Shown here one piece after another: positions 55,228-63,864 of a stretch of DNA of 64,000 bases. The first letter of the stretch is position 1; every line of letters begins with the position of its first letter. Made by a program: the position numbers and the translations under genes. This DNA comes from an uncultured Lachnospiraceae bacterium (GTDB lineage Bacteria > Bacillota > Clostridia > Lachnospirales > Lachnospiraceae): NCBI GenBank assembly GCA_934402515.1, contig CAKRTZ010000002.1:42469-106468 (forward strand), written 5' to 3'. The notes under the pieces were generated by a model that was not told the DNA's origin, searched no databases, and saw nothing but the letters and a program-made list of their open reading frames with translations.

Positions 55228-55393
55228 ACTGATTTTTCTCCTTATCATAGTGATAATCTATGGCACCCAGTTTCTCCGTTATTTCTGTCTCACTGGTATC
55301 CAAATCTTCACATAAATCTTCAAGGCTTCCATAGAAATCTCTCAATTTCAGATTAACGAAACTTAAAAGCATTATCGGATCCTTTGGTATCAT
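55220..55393 (-). CDS. DUF4250 family small protein
   Basis: The 57-residue protein starts MIPKDPIMLLSFVNLKLRDF and ends YHYDKEKNQFV, close to the DUF4250 consensus of Lachnospiraceae. It looks like a small helical cytoplasmic protein; function unknown. The ATG at 55393 has AGGAG 8 bases before it. Its stop lies inside the start region of the ASKHA gene, so its translation is probably coupled to it. It is the first gene of the three-gene operon with the LytTR regulator. Confidence 0.88.
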   Translation of the reverse strand: MIPKDPIMLLSFVNLKLRDFYGSLEDLCEDLDTSETEITEKLGAIDYHYDKEKNQFV

Positions 55394-55427
55394 CCTGTTA
55401 TCTCCTATCCGCTTCACAATTATTTTT

Positions 55428-55436
55428 AGTATACCA
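55428..55436 (-). promoter_or_regulatory. Extended -10 promoter of the DUF4250 operon
   Basis: Minus strand: TGGTATACT (55436-55428) gives TGN plus a good -10. The -35 is weak. It lies 35 bases before the DUF4250 start codon. Confidence 0.5.
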
Positions 55437-55511
55437 CAAATTACAGATAGATTTCATAAAATAAATGTGATAGAATATCTGCGTTAATGCAAAACAGGAA
55501 GGGAAAACGGT

Positions 55512-55955
55512 ATGAACAGAATTACCCGCAAGGTGATCTTATTTTTATATTGTATCAGTGTGATTCTGTGTGCCAACAGTGTAGGTACCAATTTGACCCC
55601 TGCCTATCTTCCTACGGCAGAACAGGTTTCTGTGGGGAATTTGGGGCAGACTTCCGATATGGTGAAGGGTACTGACCGTATTTCCTATTCGGAGCGTTTC
55701 AGCACCATTTGTTATTCCACAACTGTAGAACGACTTTCCAATGAAATCCAGAGAAATGCCGGCAGCACACGCCTTGTAAGCAGTGTGCGTATTTCTTATG
55801 CCCGTTTCTTTCATGATGCTACGCTTTTCAACAGTCATCAATTATCCATCAATCGTTCTTTCAACACCTACAATACCGCCGTTCTGGCAAAAAAACTGTC
55901 CCATTGTAAGCTGGACTACCGTCTTATGAATTCTTACTTCTCCGACTATATCTAA
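55512..55955 (+). CDS. Secreted or anchored protein of unknown function
   Basis: The 147-residue product starts MNRITRKVILFLYCISVILC, a signal peptide or anchor, then a region to about 50 rich in Gly, Thr and Val. The C-terminal ~90 residues are polar with many Ser, Asn and Tyr (SRISYARFFHDATLF-like segments). I do not recognise a family. GAAGGG lies 8 bases before the ATG. It is followed by a noncoding stretch with the inverted repeat at 56045-56129 and two tiny membrane genes. Confidence 0.65.
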   Translation: MNRITRKVILFLYCISVILCANSVGTNLTPAYLPTAEQVSVGNLGQTSDMVKGTDRISYSERFSTICYSTTVERLSNEIQRNAGSTRLVSSVRISYARFFHDATLFNSHQLSINRSFNTYNTAVLAKKLSHCKLDYRLMNSYFSDYI

Positions 55956-56044
55956 AAATCTGTCTTTCTTCAGCCAGCAGCTTCCCGATGTTATTACACG
56001 TTGCTGCAGGTATTATTTGCGTGCAAAAAACTAATTATTTAAGA

Positions 56045-56129
56045 TAACTATTCAGAGCCCCATAAATTTACTATTCTGCCTGCATGCAAGCATGCGCAGA
56101 AAGCAAATTTGCATGGCTCTGAATAGTTA
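56045..56129 (+). repeat. Large inverted repeat, candidate structured RNA or mobile palindrome
   Basis: Perfect 15-bp arms (56045-56059 and 56115-56129) enclose 55 bases that contain a second near-perfect palindrome (56075-56102, TTCTGC...GCAGAA around GCATGCAAGCATGC). It lies 21 bases before the ATG of a 50-residue gene. No T-run follows on the plus strand. It could be a leader RNA structure or a small palindromic mobile element. Confidence 0.6.
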
Positions 56130-56150
56130 CAGAAAGCAGGTACATACATT

Positions 56151-56303
56151 ATGATAGAGATTCTGAAAAACCTCGGCACTTTTCTTTTCTACTTCGTAGC
56201 AAGTTTAGGTGGCGCGGCTCTTGTCTGTGGCATTTTAACTACTTTATCCATCAAGTTGATGGACGGCATCGACCATATGCTTGCCGGTAATGCCCGGAAA
56301 TAA
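56151..56303 (+). CDS. Small membrane protein, 50 aa
   Basis: An ATG at 56151 opens a 50-codon frame ending TAA at 56303. The product (MIEILKNLGTFLFYF...) has a long hydrophobic segment at about 9-36 with a GG turn, and an amphipathic basic tail (GIDHMLAGNARK). This fits a single-pass or hairpin membrane peptide. The ribosome binding site is GCAGG, 10 bases upstream. A second tiny membrane gene follows after 33 bases with a strong site, so both are probably real. No family recognised. Confidence 0.6.
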   Translation: MIEILKNLGTFLFYFVASLGGAALVCGILTTLSIKLMDGIDHMLAGNARK

Positions 56304-56336
56304 TCGAAAAACAAGAAGAATAAGGAGAGTAAAACA

Positions 56337-56438
56337 ATGACTAAGATTGCGAACTTTATGAAAGAGGACATTCCCCGCTTTGGTTTCATCCTTTGCTGTG
56401 TGGCTGCCATGATTATCACCATCGCTGTGTCCGTGTAA
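56337..56438 (+). CDS. Small membrane protein, 33 aa
   Basis: An ATG at 56337, with TAAGGAG 9 bases upstream (a strong site), opens a 33-codon frame ending TAA at 56438. The product starts MTKIANFMKEDIPRFGF and then has one hydrophobic stretch to its C-terminus (about 16-33) with two adjacent cysteines. It looks like a tail-anchored peptide. It lies between the 50-residue gene and a terminator, forming a two-gene unit. Function unknown; toxin, subunit or regulator roles are all possible. Confidence 0.6.
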   Translation: MTKIANFMKEDIPRFGFILCCVAAMIITIAVSV

Positions 56439-56481
56439 AACTACATAAACATAGAATGTGTGCTGCCAGACGCACACAAAG

Positions 56482-56518
56482 AAGGACCTCTGAGGCTTAT
56501 GCCCCAGAGGTCCTTTTT
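56482..56518. terminator. Terminator between the tiny membrane genes and clpB
   Basis: An 11-bp stem (AAGGACCTCTG at 56482-56492 with its complement at 56505-56515) is followed on the plus strand by a T-run. On the minus strand the tail is TTCTTTG, so it may also end clpB. A separate TGTGTGC/GCACACA hairpin lies just upstream (56457-56478). Confidence 0.85.
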
Positions 56519-56531
56519 CGTTAAAAAAACT

Positions 56532-59114
56532 TTATTTCTTTCTGGCTTCCAGTTTATCCTGGTTCACATCGATCAGAATGGTATCTTTCATATCCACCTT
56601 ATCTTCCAGAATGAGCCGTGCTGCCAATGTCTCCACATTTTTCTGGATGTACCGTTTCAACGGACGGGCACCATAGACCGGATCAAAGGCATTGTCCACA
56701 ATAAACTGCTCTGCTGCCGGTGTCAGTTCCACCTTCAGCTCCTTATCCGCCAGTCTGCGGTTCAAGTCATCCACAATCAGTTTCACGATGCCGGAAATAT
56801 TATCCTTGGTCAGCGGTCTGAACAGGATGGTTTCATCCAGACGGTTCAAAAATTCCGGACGGAAGTGGGCACGCAGGTCATCCATAACCATACGCTCCGC
56901 ATCCTCTTTAATCGTACCGTCCTCGGAAATGCCATCCAACAGATACTGTGCTCCGATATTGGAGGTCATAATCAGGATGGTATTCTTGAAGTCCACGGTA
57001 CGTCCCTGGGAGTCGGTGATACGTCCATCATCCAATACCTGTAACAGGATATTGAACACATCCGGATGAGCCTTCTCGATTTCATCAAACAGAACAACCG
57101 CATAAGGTTTCCGTCTGACTGCCTCGGTCAGCTGACCACCTTCCTCGTAACCCACATATCCGGGAGGCGCTCCGATCAAACGGGACACAGAATATTTCTC
57201 CATGTACTCACTCATATCGATACGGACCATATTGTTCTCATCGTCAAACAAAGCTGCTGCCAGTGATTTGGCAAGTTCGGTTTTACCTACACCGGTAGGT
57301 CCTAAAAACAGGAAAGAGCCGATGGGTTTGGTAGGGTCTTTGATTCCGGCTTTGGAACGGATGATTGCCTCCGTCACTTTCTCCACAGCCTCGTCCTGTC
57401 CAACCACACGCTGGTGCAGGATTTTATCAAGCTGCAGGGTCTTATTCCGCTCACTCTCCGTCAGCTTAGTAACAGGGATACCGGTCCAACGGGAGACAAT
57501 CCTTGCGATCTCCTCTTCGGTCACCTGCTCATGTACCAGAGATAAGTCTTTATTCTTCACTTCTTCCTCAGCCCGTGCCAGTTCCTGCTTTAGGGCAGGG
57601 AGTTTGCCATAGCTTAATTCTGCCGCTTTCTCCAGATTTCCTTCACGCTGTGCGATCTGAATCTCGTTGTTGATTCCTTCAATAGTTTCACGAAGTTTGG
57701 ACAGCTTATCCACAGAGGATTTCTCGTTGTCCCATTGAGCCTTACGGTTGTTGAACTCCTCCTTTAACTCTGCCAGTTCTTTCTGTAAATCTGCCAGACG
57801 CTCCTTGGAAAGGTTATCCGTCTCTTTCTTTAAGGCGGTTTCCTCAATCTCCATCTGCATCACACGACGGTGAAGCTCATCCAGCTCTGTAGGCATGGAA
57901 TCCATTTCGGTTTTAATCAGCGCACATGCCTCATCTACCAGGTCGATGGCTTTATCCGGCAGAAAACGGTCAGAAATGTAACGGTTGGACAGTACGGCGG
58001 CGCTGACCAGAGCATTATCCATAATCTTAACGCCATGGAATACCTCGTAACGCTCCTTCAAGCCACGAAGGATGGAGATGGTATCCTCCACTGTGGGCTC
58101 CTCCACCATAACCGGCTGAAAACGACGTTCCAGAGCCGCATCCTTCTCAATGTACTGGCGGTACTCATCCAGGGTGGTGGCACCGATACAGTGCAGTTCA
58201 CCTCTTGCCAGCATGGGCTTTAACATATTGCCTGCATCCAGTGCGCCATCGGTTTTGCCTGCGCCCACAATGGTGTGCAGTTCATCGATGAACAGAATAA
58301 TCTGACCATCGGAATTTTTTACATCCTCCAGAACGGCTTTCAGACGTTCCTCGAACTCACCACGATACTTGGCACCTGCAACCAGCGCACCCATATCCAG
58401 TGCAAAGATCTTTTTATCCTTTAGCCCCTGGGGTACATCCCCCTGGACAATACGCTGTGCCAGCCCCTCTACTACTGCGGTTTTACCTACACCAGGCTCA
58501 CCAATCAGTACCGGGTTATTCTTGGTCTTACGGGAAAGAATCCGCACCACGTTCCGGATTTCATTGTCCCTGCCAATGACCGGGTCAAGTTTCTGATTTC
58601 TAGCTTTCTCCACCAGATCCTGCCCGTATTTGGCAAGGGTATCGTAGGTTGCCTCCGGGTTATCGCTGGTGACACGCTGGTTGCCTCTCACCGTAGACAA
58701 TGCCTGTAAGAACCGCTCTCTGGTGATGCCATACTCTTTCCAGATTTCCTTGATCTCTTTATTGGGGTACTTAATCATGGCAAGGAACAGATGCTCCACA
58801 GAGACATATTCATCCCCCATCTGCTTTGCCTCATCCTCCGCATGTACCAGTACCTTATTCAAATCGGCACCCACATAAAGCTGACCGCCCTGCACCTTCA
58901 CACGTTTCTCCAGGGCACTCTCCACACGTTTCTTAAAATGTTCTGTCTGGATGCCCATTTTCTCAATGAGTTTCATAATCAGACTGTCATCCAGAGTAAT
59001 CAGGCTGTACAGCAGGTGCTCCTGCTCCATTTCCTGATTGCCGTATTCATAAGCAAGCTTTTCCAATCGGTTTACCGCCTGCATGGAATTTTGTGTAAAT
59101 TTAGAAATGTCCAT
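56532..59114 (-). CDS. clpB: ATP-dependent disaggregase ClpB
   Basis: The 860-residue Hsp100 chaperone has the Clp N domain repeats, NBD1 (Walker [17 protein letters not shown]), a coiled-coil middle domain at about 405-520, NBD2 ([45 protein letters not shown]) and the C-terminal motif [11 protein letters not shown]. It rescues aggregated proteins with DnaK. The ATG at 59114 has GGGAGG 8 bases before it. It follows hsp20 by 51 bases in the CIRCE-controlled operon. Confidence 0.97.
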   Translation of the reverse strand: MDISKFTQNSMQAVNRLEKLAYEYGNQEMEQEHLLYSLITLDDSLIMKLIEKMGIQTEHFKKRVESALEKRVKVQGGQLYVGADLNKVLVHAEDEAKQMGDEYVSVEHLFLAMIKYPNKEIKEIWKEYGITRERFLQALSTVRGNQRVTSDNPEATYDTLAKYGQDLVEKARNQKLDPVIGRDNEIRNVVRILSRKTKNNPVLIGEPGVGKTAVVEGLAQRIVQGDVPQGLKDKKIFALDMGALVAGAKYRGEFEERLKAVLEDVKNSDGQIILFIDELHTIVGAGKTDGALDAGNMLKPMLARGELHCIGATTLDEYRQYIEKDAALERRFQPVMVEEPTVEDTISILRGLKERYEVFHGVKIMDNALVSAAVLSNRYISDRFLPDKAIDLVDEACALIKTEMDSMPTELDELHRRVMQMEIEETALKKETDNLSKERLADLQKELAELKEEFNNRKAQWDNEKSSVDKLSKLRETIEGINNEIQIAQREGNLEKAAELSYGKLPALKQELARAEEEVKNKDLSLVHEQVTEEEIARIVSRWTGIPVTKLTESERNKTLQLDKILHQRVVGQDEAVEKVTEAIIRSKAGIKDPTKPIGSFLFLGPTGVGKTELAKSLAAALFDDENNMVRIDMSEYMEKYSVSRLIGAPPGYVGYEEGGQLTEAVRRKPYAVVLFDEIEKAHPDVFNILLQVLDDGRITDSQGRTVDFKNTILIMTSNIGAQYLLDGISEDGTIKEDAERMVMDDLRAHFRPEFLNRLDETILFRPLTKDNISGIVKLIVDDLNRRLADKELKVELTPAAEQFIVDNAFDPVYGARPLKRYIQKNVETLAARLILEDKVDMKDTILIDVNQDKLEARKK

Positions 59115-59165
59115 AATCAATGCCTCCCTTTCTGTTTGTTAATTTTTCCCAGTTTCCTTTTCTCT

Positions 59166-59597
59166 TTAGCCTTCAATGGCGATGTACTTGGGTGTCTCCA
59201 CCTTCGGTTTCTTCTCTGCTTTTGGAACATCCATGGTCAACAGACCATCTTTGAACTTTGCAAGAATATCTTCCTGAGTCACCTGACTTCCTACATAGAA
59301 GCTTCTCTCATAGTGACCGCTGTAACGCTCCTTGCGGATGTAATTTTCTTTCTTATCCTCTTTTTCTTCTTTCCGTGCTGCATAGACGGTGAGGTAACCA
59401 TCCTTTAGCTGCGCGTGGATGTCATCCTTGGAAAATCCGGGAAGTTCCATCTCTATAATATAGGAATCTTCCGTTTCCTTAATATCGGTACTCATGGCGT
59501 TCACACTGCGGACACCTGTGCCATAGGAGTTTCCTCCAAAGAAATCACGGAACATATTATCTACTACATGGTCTTCAAAAATACTCGGTCTTAACAT
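59166..59597 (-). CDS. Hsp20 family small heat-shock protein
   Basis: The 143-residue protein carries an alpha-crystallin domain: DIKETEDSYIIEMELPGFSKDDIHAQLKDGYLTVYA and the late motif AKFKDGLLTMDVPKAE, with a KKPKVETPKYIAIEG-type tail. It binds unfolding proteins and hands them to ClpB and DnaK. GGGAGG precedes the ATG. It is the first gene of the operon; the promoter and CIRCE operator lie 85-130 bases upstream. Confidence 0.95.
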   Translation of the reverse strand: MLRPSIFEDHVVDNMFRDFFGGNSYGTGVRSVNAMSTDIKETEDSYIIEMELPGFSKDDIHAQLKDGYLTVYAARKEEKEDKKENYIRKERYSGHYERSFYVGSQVTQEDILAKFKDGLLTMDVPKAEKKPKVETPKYIAIEG

Positions 59598-59681
59598 AAC
59601 TGATTCCTCCCTTTTAATTTATTTCCTATATTGAATGATTGTTTGCTCTGTTCTATTAGTTGTATAACTAACTACAATTAT

Positions 59682-59710
59682 GTTATATCGCAAATTGTTA
59701 GCACTGTCAA
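59682..59710 (-). promoter_or_regulatory. Sigma-A promoter of hsp20-clpB
   Basis: Minus strand: a perfect TTGACA (59710-59705), 17 bases, TATAAC (59687-59682). The -35 hexamer lies inside the CIRCE element, so repressor binding would block RNA polymerase directly. Confidence 0.8.
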
Positions 59711-59724
59711 GTGGTGAGTGCTAA
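59698..59724. promoter_or_regulatory. CIRCE operator (HrcA binding site)
   Basis: TTAGCACTG-N9-GAGTGCTAA at 59698-59724 matches the CIRCE consensus TTAGCACTC-N9-GAGTGCTAA with one mismatch. It implies HrcA repression of hsp20-clpB and heat induction. The next gene on the plus strand starts about 170 bases away and is less likely to be controlled by it. Confidence 0.93.
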
Positions 59725-59894
59725 TTTGTTCTAAAATAAATCTAAAGTTTTTGTGAAGAAATTATTCTAAAATTATTGCACCATAGTAAAAAGCAACTAC
59801 CTTTTTTTGCCTGCATCATCCGTTAAAATATTCTTTATAATGTTGGGAATTTTTATTTTCCCGAAAATCTGCTTTAATGAAAGGATTTGTTTTT

Positions 59895-61778
59895 ATGAAG
59901 TTCAGAAACACCTTACTCCTTTTCACAAGTGCACTGCTTCTATGCCTGTTTCCTTCCGGCTGTGGCAGGGTCGAAGAAACAACGGTGACTTCTACAGAGG
60001 AGGTAATTACCATGGAAAGTCTCACCCAGGAGATAGAAGTATTAACGGATACTCTTAACCGGGAAAATTATCATACGGAACTCTTCGGAGAAAATGTATA
60101 CCTTTTCTCCCCAGAAGATGATATGGAAGAGGTACAGTCTATTTTGAACCGGTTATGGAACAAACAGGAAACCAATCAGTTCGGTGATGACCGGATCGCT
60201 GTCTATTTCCTCCCCGGTGATTACCCGGAAGAACTTTCTGTCAAAGTCGGCTACTATATGCAGGTTGCCGGTCTGGGCTCTACTCCGGATGCTGTGAGTC
60301 TGGCACATCTGGACTGCACTGCCACCTGGCTTGGAGATGACAGCAATCACAACGCTACCTGCAATTTCTGGCGTGGGGTAGAAAATCTATCGGTCCGCAA
60401 TAATGTAATGTGGGCCGTTTCCCAGGCCACCTTTATGCGTCAGGTACATCTGGAAGGGGCACTCTTCCTCCACGACAACTATGGGTGGGCAAGTGGCGGT
60501 TTTCTCGCCAACTCCAAAATTGATAAACTGGTGGATTCCGGTTCCCAGCAGCAATGGCTTTCCAGAAATACGGACTGGCTGGCATGGAATGGAGAAAACT
60601 GGAATATGGTCTTTGCCGGGATCGGTGAGAATAAAGCCCCCGCCGGAACCTGGCCCGGAACAAAGTATACCACGCTCCCTACGGTGGAGCGCATCCGTGA
60701 AAAACCATATCTTGCCTACGACAGCGAGCAGGGCTTCGGTGTTCTGGTGCCTGCCTGGAAAGAGGACTCTGCAGGTGCCTCTTGGGGAGAAGATTCCTTT
60801 CTTCCTATGGATACATTTTATGTAGCCAAAGCCGGAGTGGATACTGCAGAAAGTCTGAACACTGCCCTTTCGGAAGGAAAGCATCTGTTCCTGACTCCGG
60901 GCATCTATGATCTGGATGCTCCTTTAATGTTGGAGCAGCCTGGCACCATCTGTCTGGGCACCGGACTGGCAACACTGCGTCCTACCGCAGGAAATGCCTG
61001 CATCCAGGTTGCAGACCATACACCGGTTATCCTGGCAGGCCTTTTGTTTGATGCAGGTCAGCAGCCTTCCGACTTTCTGTTGCAGGTAGGGATTCCCAGT
61101 GATGTGGAAGCCGAATTGGAAAACAGTCCGGCGACTGCTTCTGAAAGTGAGGCAACTGCATCGGATGGCTACACCTTACTCGCCGACTTATTTTTCCGCG
61201 TGGGTGGTTCTGCTAATTATGATACTGCGGTGGACTGCTGTGTGGAGATTGCACAAGATTATGTGCTTGGAGATAACTCCTGGGTATGGCGTGCCGACCA
61301 CGGTGATGGCGTTGGCTGGGAACAGAATAAAGCTGCCAATGGCATCCATGTCACTGGCGATGATGTGACTATCTACGCACTGATGGTGGAGCATTTTCAG
61401 GAGTATCAGACAATTTGGGACGGCAATGACGGCAAGGTCATCTTTTACCAAAGCGAAATTCCTTACGATGTGCCCAGTCAGGAAGTATGGCAAAGCCACG
61501 ATGGGGAAAAGAATGGTTATGCCTCTTATAAGGTAGGGGATGAAGTTACCTCCCACGAAGCCTGGGGACTGGGCATTTACCTATATAACAGAGACGCCAT
61601 TGTAGAACTGCGAAATGCCATGGAGGTTCCGGAAAATGCTCCCGGTATCAAGGTACACAACATCTGCACTGTCATGCTTACCGGAAATCCTGGACTTTCC
61701 CATATCATCAATGAATCCGGCGAGCCGGTTTACCATGCCGGGGAACGTTCCCTTATTACAGAATGGCCTATGGAATAG
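59895..61778 (+). CDS. Lipoprotein with GH55-like right-handed beta-helix domain
   Basis: The 627-residue product has a lipoprotein-type signal (LLLFTSALLLCLFPSGCG, with a weak lipobox) and a repetitive beta-rich body. Its motifs are VYFLPGDYPEELSVKVGYYM, NATCNFWRGVENLSV, WAVSQATFMRQVHLEG, GWASGGFLANSKIDKLV and SGSQQQWLSRNTDW. These match a family of secreted proteins in Actinobacteria and Clostridia, sometimes mislabelled adenylyl cyclase, that resembles GH55 glucanases or pectate-lyase-like helices. A Ser/Glu/Ala-rich insertion lies at about 415-430. Activity unknown. ATG 59895 has AAAGGA 9 bases upstream; one six codons earlier has none. Confidence 0.8.
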   Translation: MKFRNTLLLFTSALLLCLFPSGCGRVEETTVTSTEEVITMESLTQEIEVLTDTLNRENYHTELFGENVYLFSPEDDMEEVQSILNRLWNKQETNQFGDDRIAVYFLPGDYPEELSVKVGYYMQVAGLGSTPDAVSLAHLDCTATWLGDDSNHNATCNFWRGVENLSVRNNVMWAVSQATFMRQVHLEGALFLHDNYGWASGGFLANSKIDKLVDSGSQQQWLSRNTDWLAWNGENWNMVFAGIGENKAPAGTWPGTKYTTLPTVERIREKPYLAYDSEQGFGVLVPAWKEDSAGASWGEDSFLPMDTFYVAKAGVDTAESLNTALSEGKHLFLTPGIYDLDAPLMLEQPGTICLGTGLATLRPTAGNACIQVADHTPVILAGLLFDAGQQPSDFLLQVGIPSDVEAELENSPATASESEATASDGYTLLADLFFRVGGSANYDTAVDCCVEIAQDYVLGDNSWVWRADHGDGVGWEQNKAANGIHVTGDDVTIYALMVEHFQEYQTIWDGNDGKVIFYQSEIPYDVPSQEVWQSHDGEKNGYASYKVGDEVTSHEAWGLGIYLYNRDAIVELRNAMEVPENAPGIKVHNICTVMLTGNPGLSHIINESGEPVYHAGERSLITEWPME

Positions 61779-61784
61779 TTACTT

Positions 61785-61825
61785 TTAAAAATTCCCCATT
61801 CATCCTGGGATGAATGGGGTTATGT
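61785..61825. terminator. Terminator between the beta-helix gene and nuclease fragment
   Basis: A perfect 12-bp stem (61794-61805 with 61808-61819) and 2-base loop. On the minus strand it is followed by AATTTTTAAAAG; on the plus strand by TTATGTTG, so it is strongest for the minus strand. Confidence 0.8.
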
Positions 61826-61844
61826 TGATAGCGACTCGCACGCA

Positions 61845-62123
61845 TCATGGCACAAACGTGTCCAGATAATTCTGCGCCTCCTCTTTGGTAAGAGAAAATG
61901 CACGCTGCAGCTTCTTTTCTTCCTTTTCTTTGTCATATTCAAAAATACTCACCTTATAAACCTCCGCACGGTTCTGCTGCAGGAATTCCGCCAGAATTCC
62001 CTCCTGAATGCATTCGGTTATCGCCCGTTCTACCGCATCGTTTAAATCCATCTGCGCTGCATATTTTCTGACCCTGTCCACATACTGGGCGTATTCGCCG
62101 AGAATACGACACTTCAGAGGCAT
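61845..62123 (-). pseudogene. Fragment of an Rpn-family PD-(D/E)XK nuclease/transposase-like protein
   Basis: The 92-codon frame (MPLKCRILGEYAQYVDRVRK, then AVERAITECIQEGILAEFL, and VYKVSIFEYDKEKEEKKLQRA) matches the C-terminal third of Lachnospiraceae Rpn/PD-(D/E)XK family proteins, which are usually around 300 residues. The catalytic nuclease part is missing, no ribosome binding site precedes the ATG, and the last ~20 residues differ from the family. It is best read as a decayed remnant of a mobile or toxin-like gene. If expressed, it would lack catalytic activity. Confidence 0.6.
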
Positions 62124-62180
62124 ATTGTCAAGTGTGTATGTCAGATTTTATGAAATTGCTTCTATTTTCCTCTGAATACA

Positions 62181-62924
62181 CTAAACTGAAAAATCAAATC
62201 TTCCACCGATTTTATTCTCCTCCGGTTTAATGGAATCCCACTCAATGTTTTTAATCTTATCCAAAAGTTCTTCTTTTGAATTTGCCTGAACCGTAGCTTT
62301 TCTTACTTTGATTTGCTTGGACTGTTCCTTTTTCTTTGCCTCTTTTTTCTCCTCAGCTTTCTTTTCCTGAAGTTTTTCAAGATATTCTTTCTGACTGGCT
62401 GATGATTTTTCTAACTCGGCAAAGAATGTTGTAGTTCCATCACTATTAAAAGAGATGCCAAATTTTGTAATTTTTGTCTCCACATCTGCATTGCCGTTAG
62501 TCATACCGAATGCTCTTCCAAAGCCAAACTGGGCATTGATTTCATCTGACATACGCAAAGCACCCGCAACACTATGCATTTTTTCTGCATAATACTTCGG
62601 ATCTGATGCCATCTTCTCCATTTCTTCCCTTGAGAAAATAACCGTATACTCCTTGTCGCTCTGGGCTAAAATATCTTTGGCATTGTCGCCATTTTCAAAA
62701 TCAGCAACCATAAAATCCATATCGCTTCTTGAACCACGCAAGTCCCCCAGTAGCTTTTGCGCTGCTTTACTCAGATTTTTCGGCAATACTTTCAGTTGTA
62801 TTTTCTTTGATTTAATATTTTCTGTTGTTTGTGCTGTTTCTTTTTTCTTCTCTGCTGTACCTGTCTTGTACCCATTCTGGTAACTTCCATAAGCACTCGC
62901 CACTGTATTCACATTCATTGACAT
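62181..62924 (-). CDS. DUF6033 family protein
   Basis: The 247-residue protein starts MSMNVNTVASAYGSYQNGYK and has a Lys/Glu-rich low-complexity stretch at about 180-205 (KKAEEKKEAKKKEQSK) with coiled-coil character. The central part (FSREEMEKMASDPKYYAEKM, GISFNSDGTTTFFAELEKSS) is shared by DUF6033 proteins of Lachnospiraceae. No signal peptide is seen. GGAGG lies 9 bases before the ATG. It is 139 bases downstream of the FlxA-like gene. Function unknown; proximity suggests they work together. Confidence 0.82.
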   Translation of the reverse strand: MSMNVNTVASAYGSYQNGYKTGTAEKKKETAQTTENIKSKKIQLKVLPKNLSKAAQKLLGDLRGSRSDMDFMVADFENGDNAKDILAQSDKEYTVIFSREEMEKMASDPKYYAEKMHSVAGALRMSDEINAQFGFGRAFGMTNGNADVETKITKFGISFNSDGTTTFFAELEKSSASQKEYLEKLQEKKAEEKKEAKKKEQSKQIKVRKATVQANSKEELLDKIKNIEWDSIKPEENKIGGRFDFSV

Positions 62925-63063
62925 ATCCTTTGTCCTCCTTGTGCATATTACATCGTAAATCCGTTTACTAATTTTAAATATATATCGGCATTTCGACAGT
63001 TAAATAAACCTATATCCGCAATAAGCAATATTTACACCTTCAAATCAACATTGTTCTTACAAA

Positions 63064-63864
63064 CTATAAACGAATATCAATCGGTGTATATACTGCCTGT
63101 TGTGTTGCATTCTGTACATTTTCCGGAGTCGGTATTTCTACTGTCACCTGTGTTTCCCCTTTGATATCCGTATTCTTTACGCTGTCTGTCTCCTCTGCCG
63201 CAGCCCCCACAAATTCCTGTGTTTTCTCGGATTTATCAGTATTGTTCTTTGTTGCAGTGTCTTCTGTATTGCTGTTATCCGCTTTTGCAGCTTCTTCTAC
63301 TAATTTATTTGCATCTGCAAGTGTAGACATCTGTGCTGCTGTCGCAGACTGTGCCTTTGCCTTAAACTCTGCCAGTTCTTCTTCCTTCTTCTCAGTATTT
63401 CCTTTTCCGGCATCCTGTTTGATTTCAGCTTCAAGCACACTGGCTCGTCCCTGTATCTGTGTTGCCATACTTCCCTGCACCTTTGCCTGTTTCATGGAAG
63501 AATCTGCGGAGATCATCGCCTGCATACTTGCCTGTGACAATCCGGTGTCTTTCTTTTTAGAAGTGTTACTTGTTCCAGCCACCATATCATCCATAGATGA
63601 CGAATTTTTACTCTGCTGTTCCTTTCTCTGCTCGATCTGGTGCTGTCTTAACTGCTGATTGAGATTGTTAATCTCCTGCTGTATCTCCTGACGCTTTTTC
63701 ATCTTATCCTCTAATGACATTTCTTCATTCGATGATAAATCCTGTAGCTTCTGTTTGGCATTTGCAATCTGATTCTGAATATTTTTACTTACAGAATCAT
63801 TCCCCTGTACCATTCCCATTGTTCCTGTCTGTGTATTTGTCCCACTAAATCCATTGATCCTCAT
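63064..63864 (-). CDS. FlxA-like family protein
   Basis: The 266-residue protein begins MRINGFSGTNTQTGTMGMVQ and has a coiled-coil FlxA-like segment at about 30-90 (IQNQIANAKQKLQDLSSNEE, RQEIQQEINNLNQQLRQHQI). An alanine/glutamine-rich helical part and an acidic tail follow. FlxA in E. coli is a flagellar-regulon gene of unknown role. There is no signal peptide. AAGGAGG lies 6 bases before the ATG at 63864. The chemotaxis receptor elsewhere in the window agrees with a motile host, but no flagellar gene is here. Confidence 0.78.
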   Translation of the reverse strand: MRINGFSGTNTQTGTMGMVQGNDSVSKNIQNQIANAKQKLQDLSSNEEMSLEDKMKKRQEIQQEINNLNQQLRQHQIEQRKEQQSKNSSSMDDMVAGTSNTSKKKDTGLSQASMQAMISADSSMKQAKVQGSMATQIQGRASVLEAEIKQDAGKGNTEKKEEELAEFKAKAQSATAAQMSTLADANKLVEEAAKADNSNTEDTATKNNTDKSEKTQEFVGAAAEETDSVKNTDIKGETQVTVEIPTPENVQNATQQAVYTPIDIRL

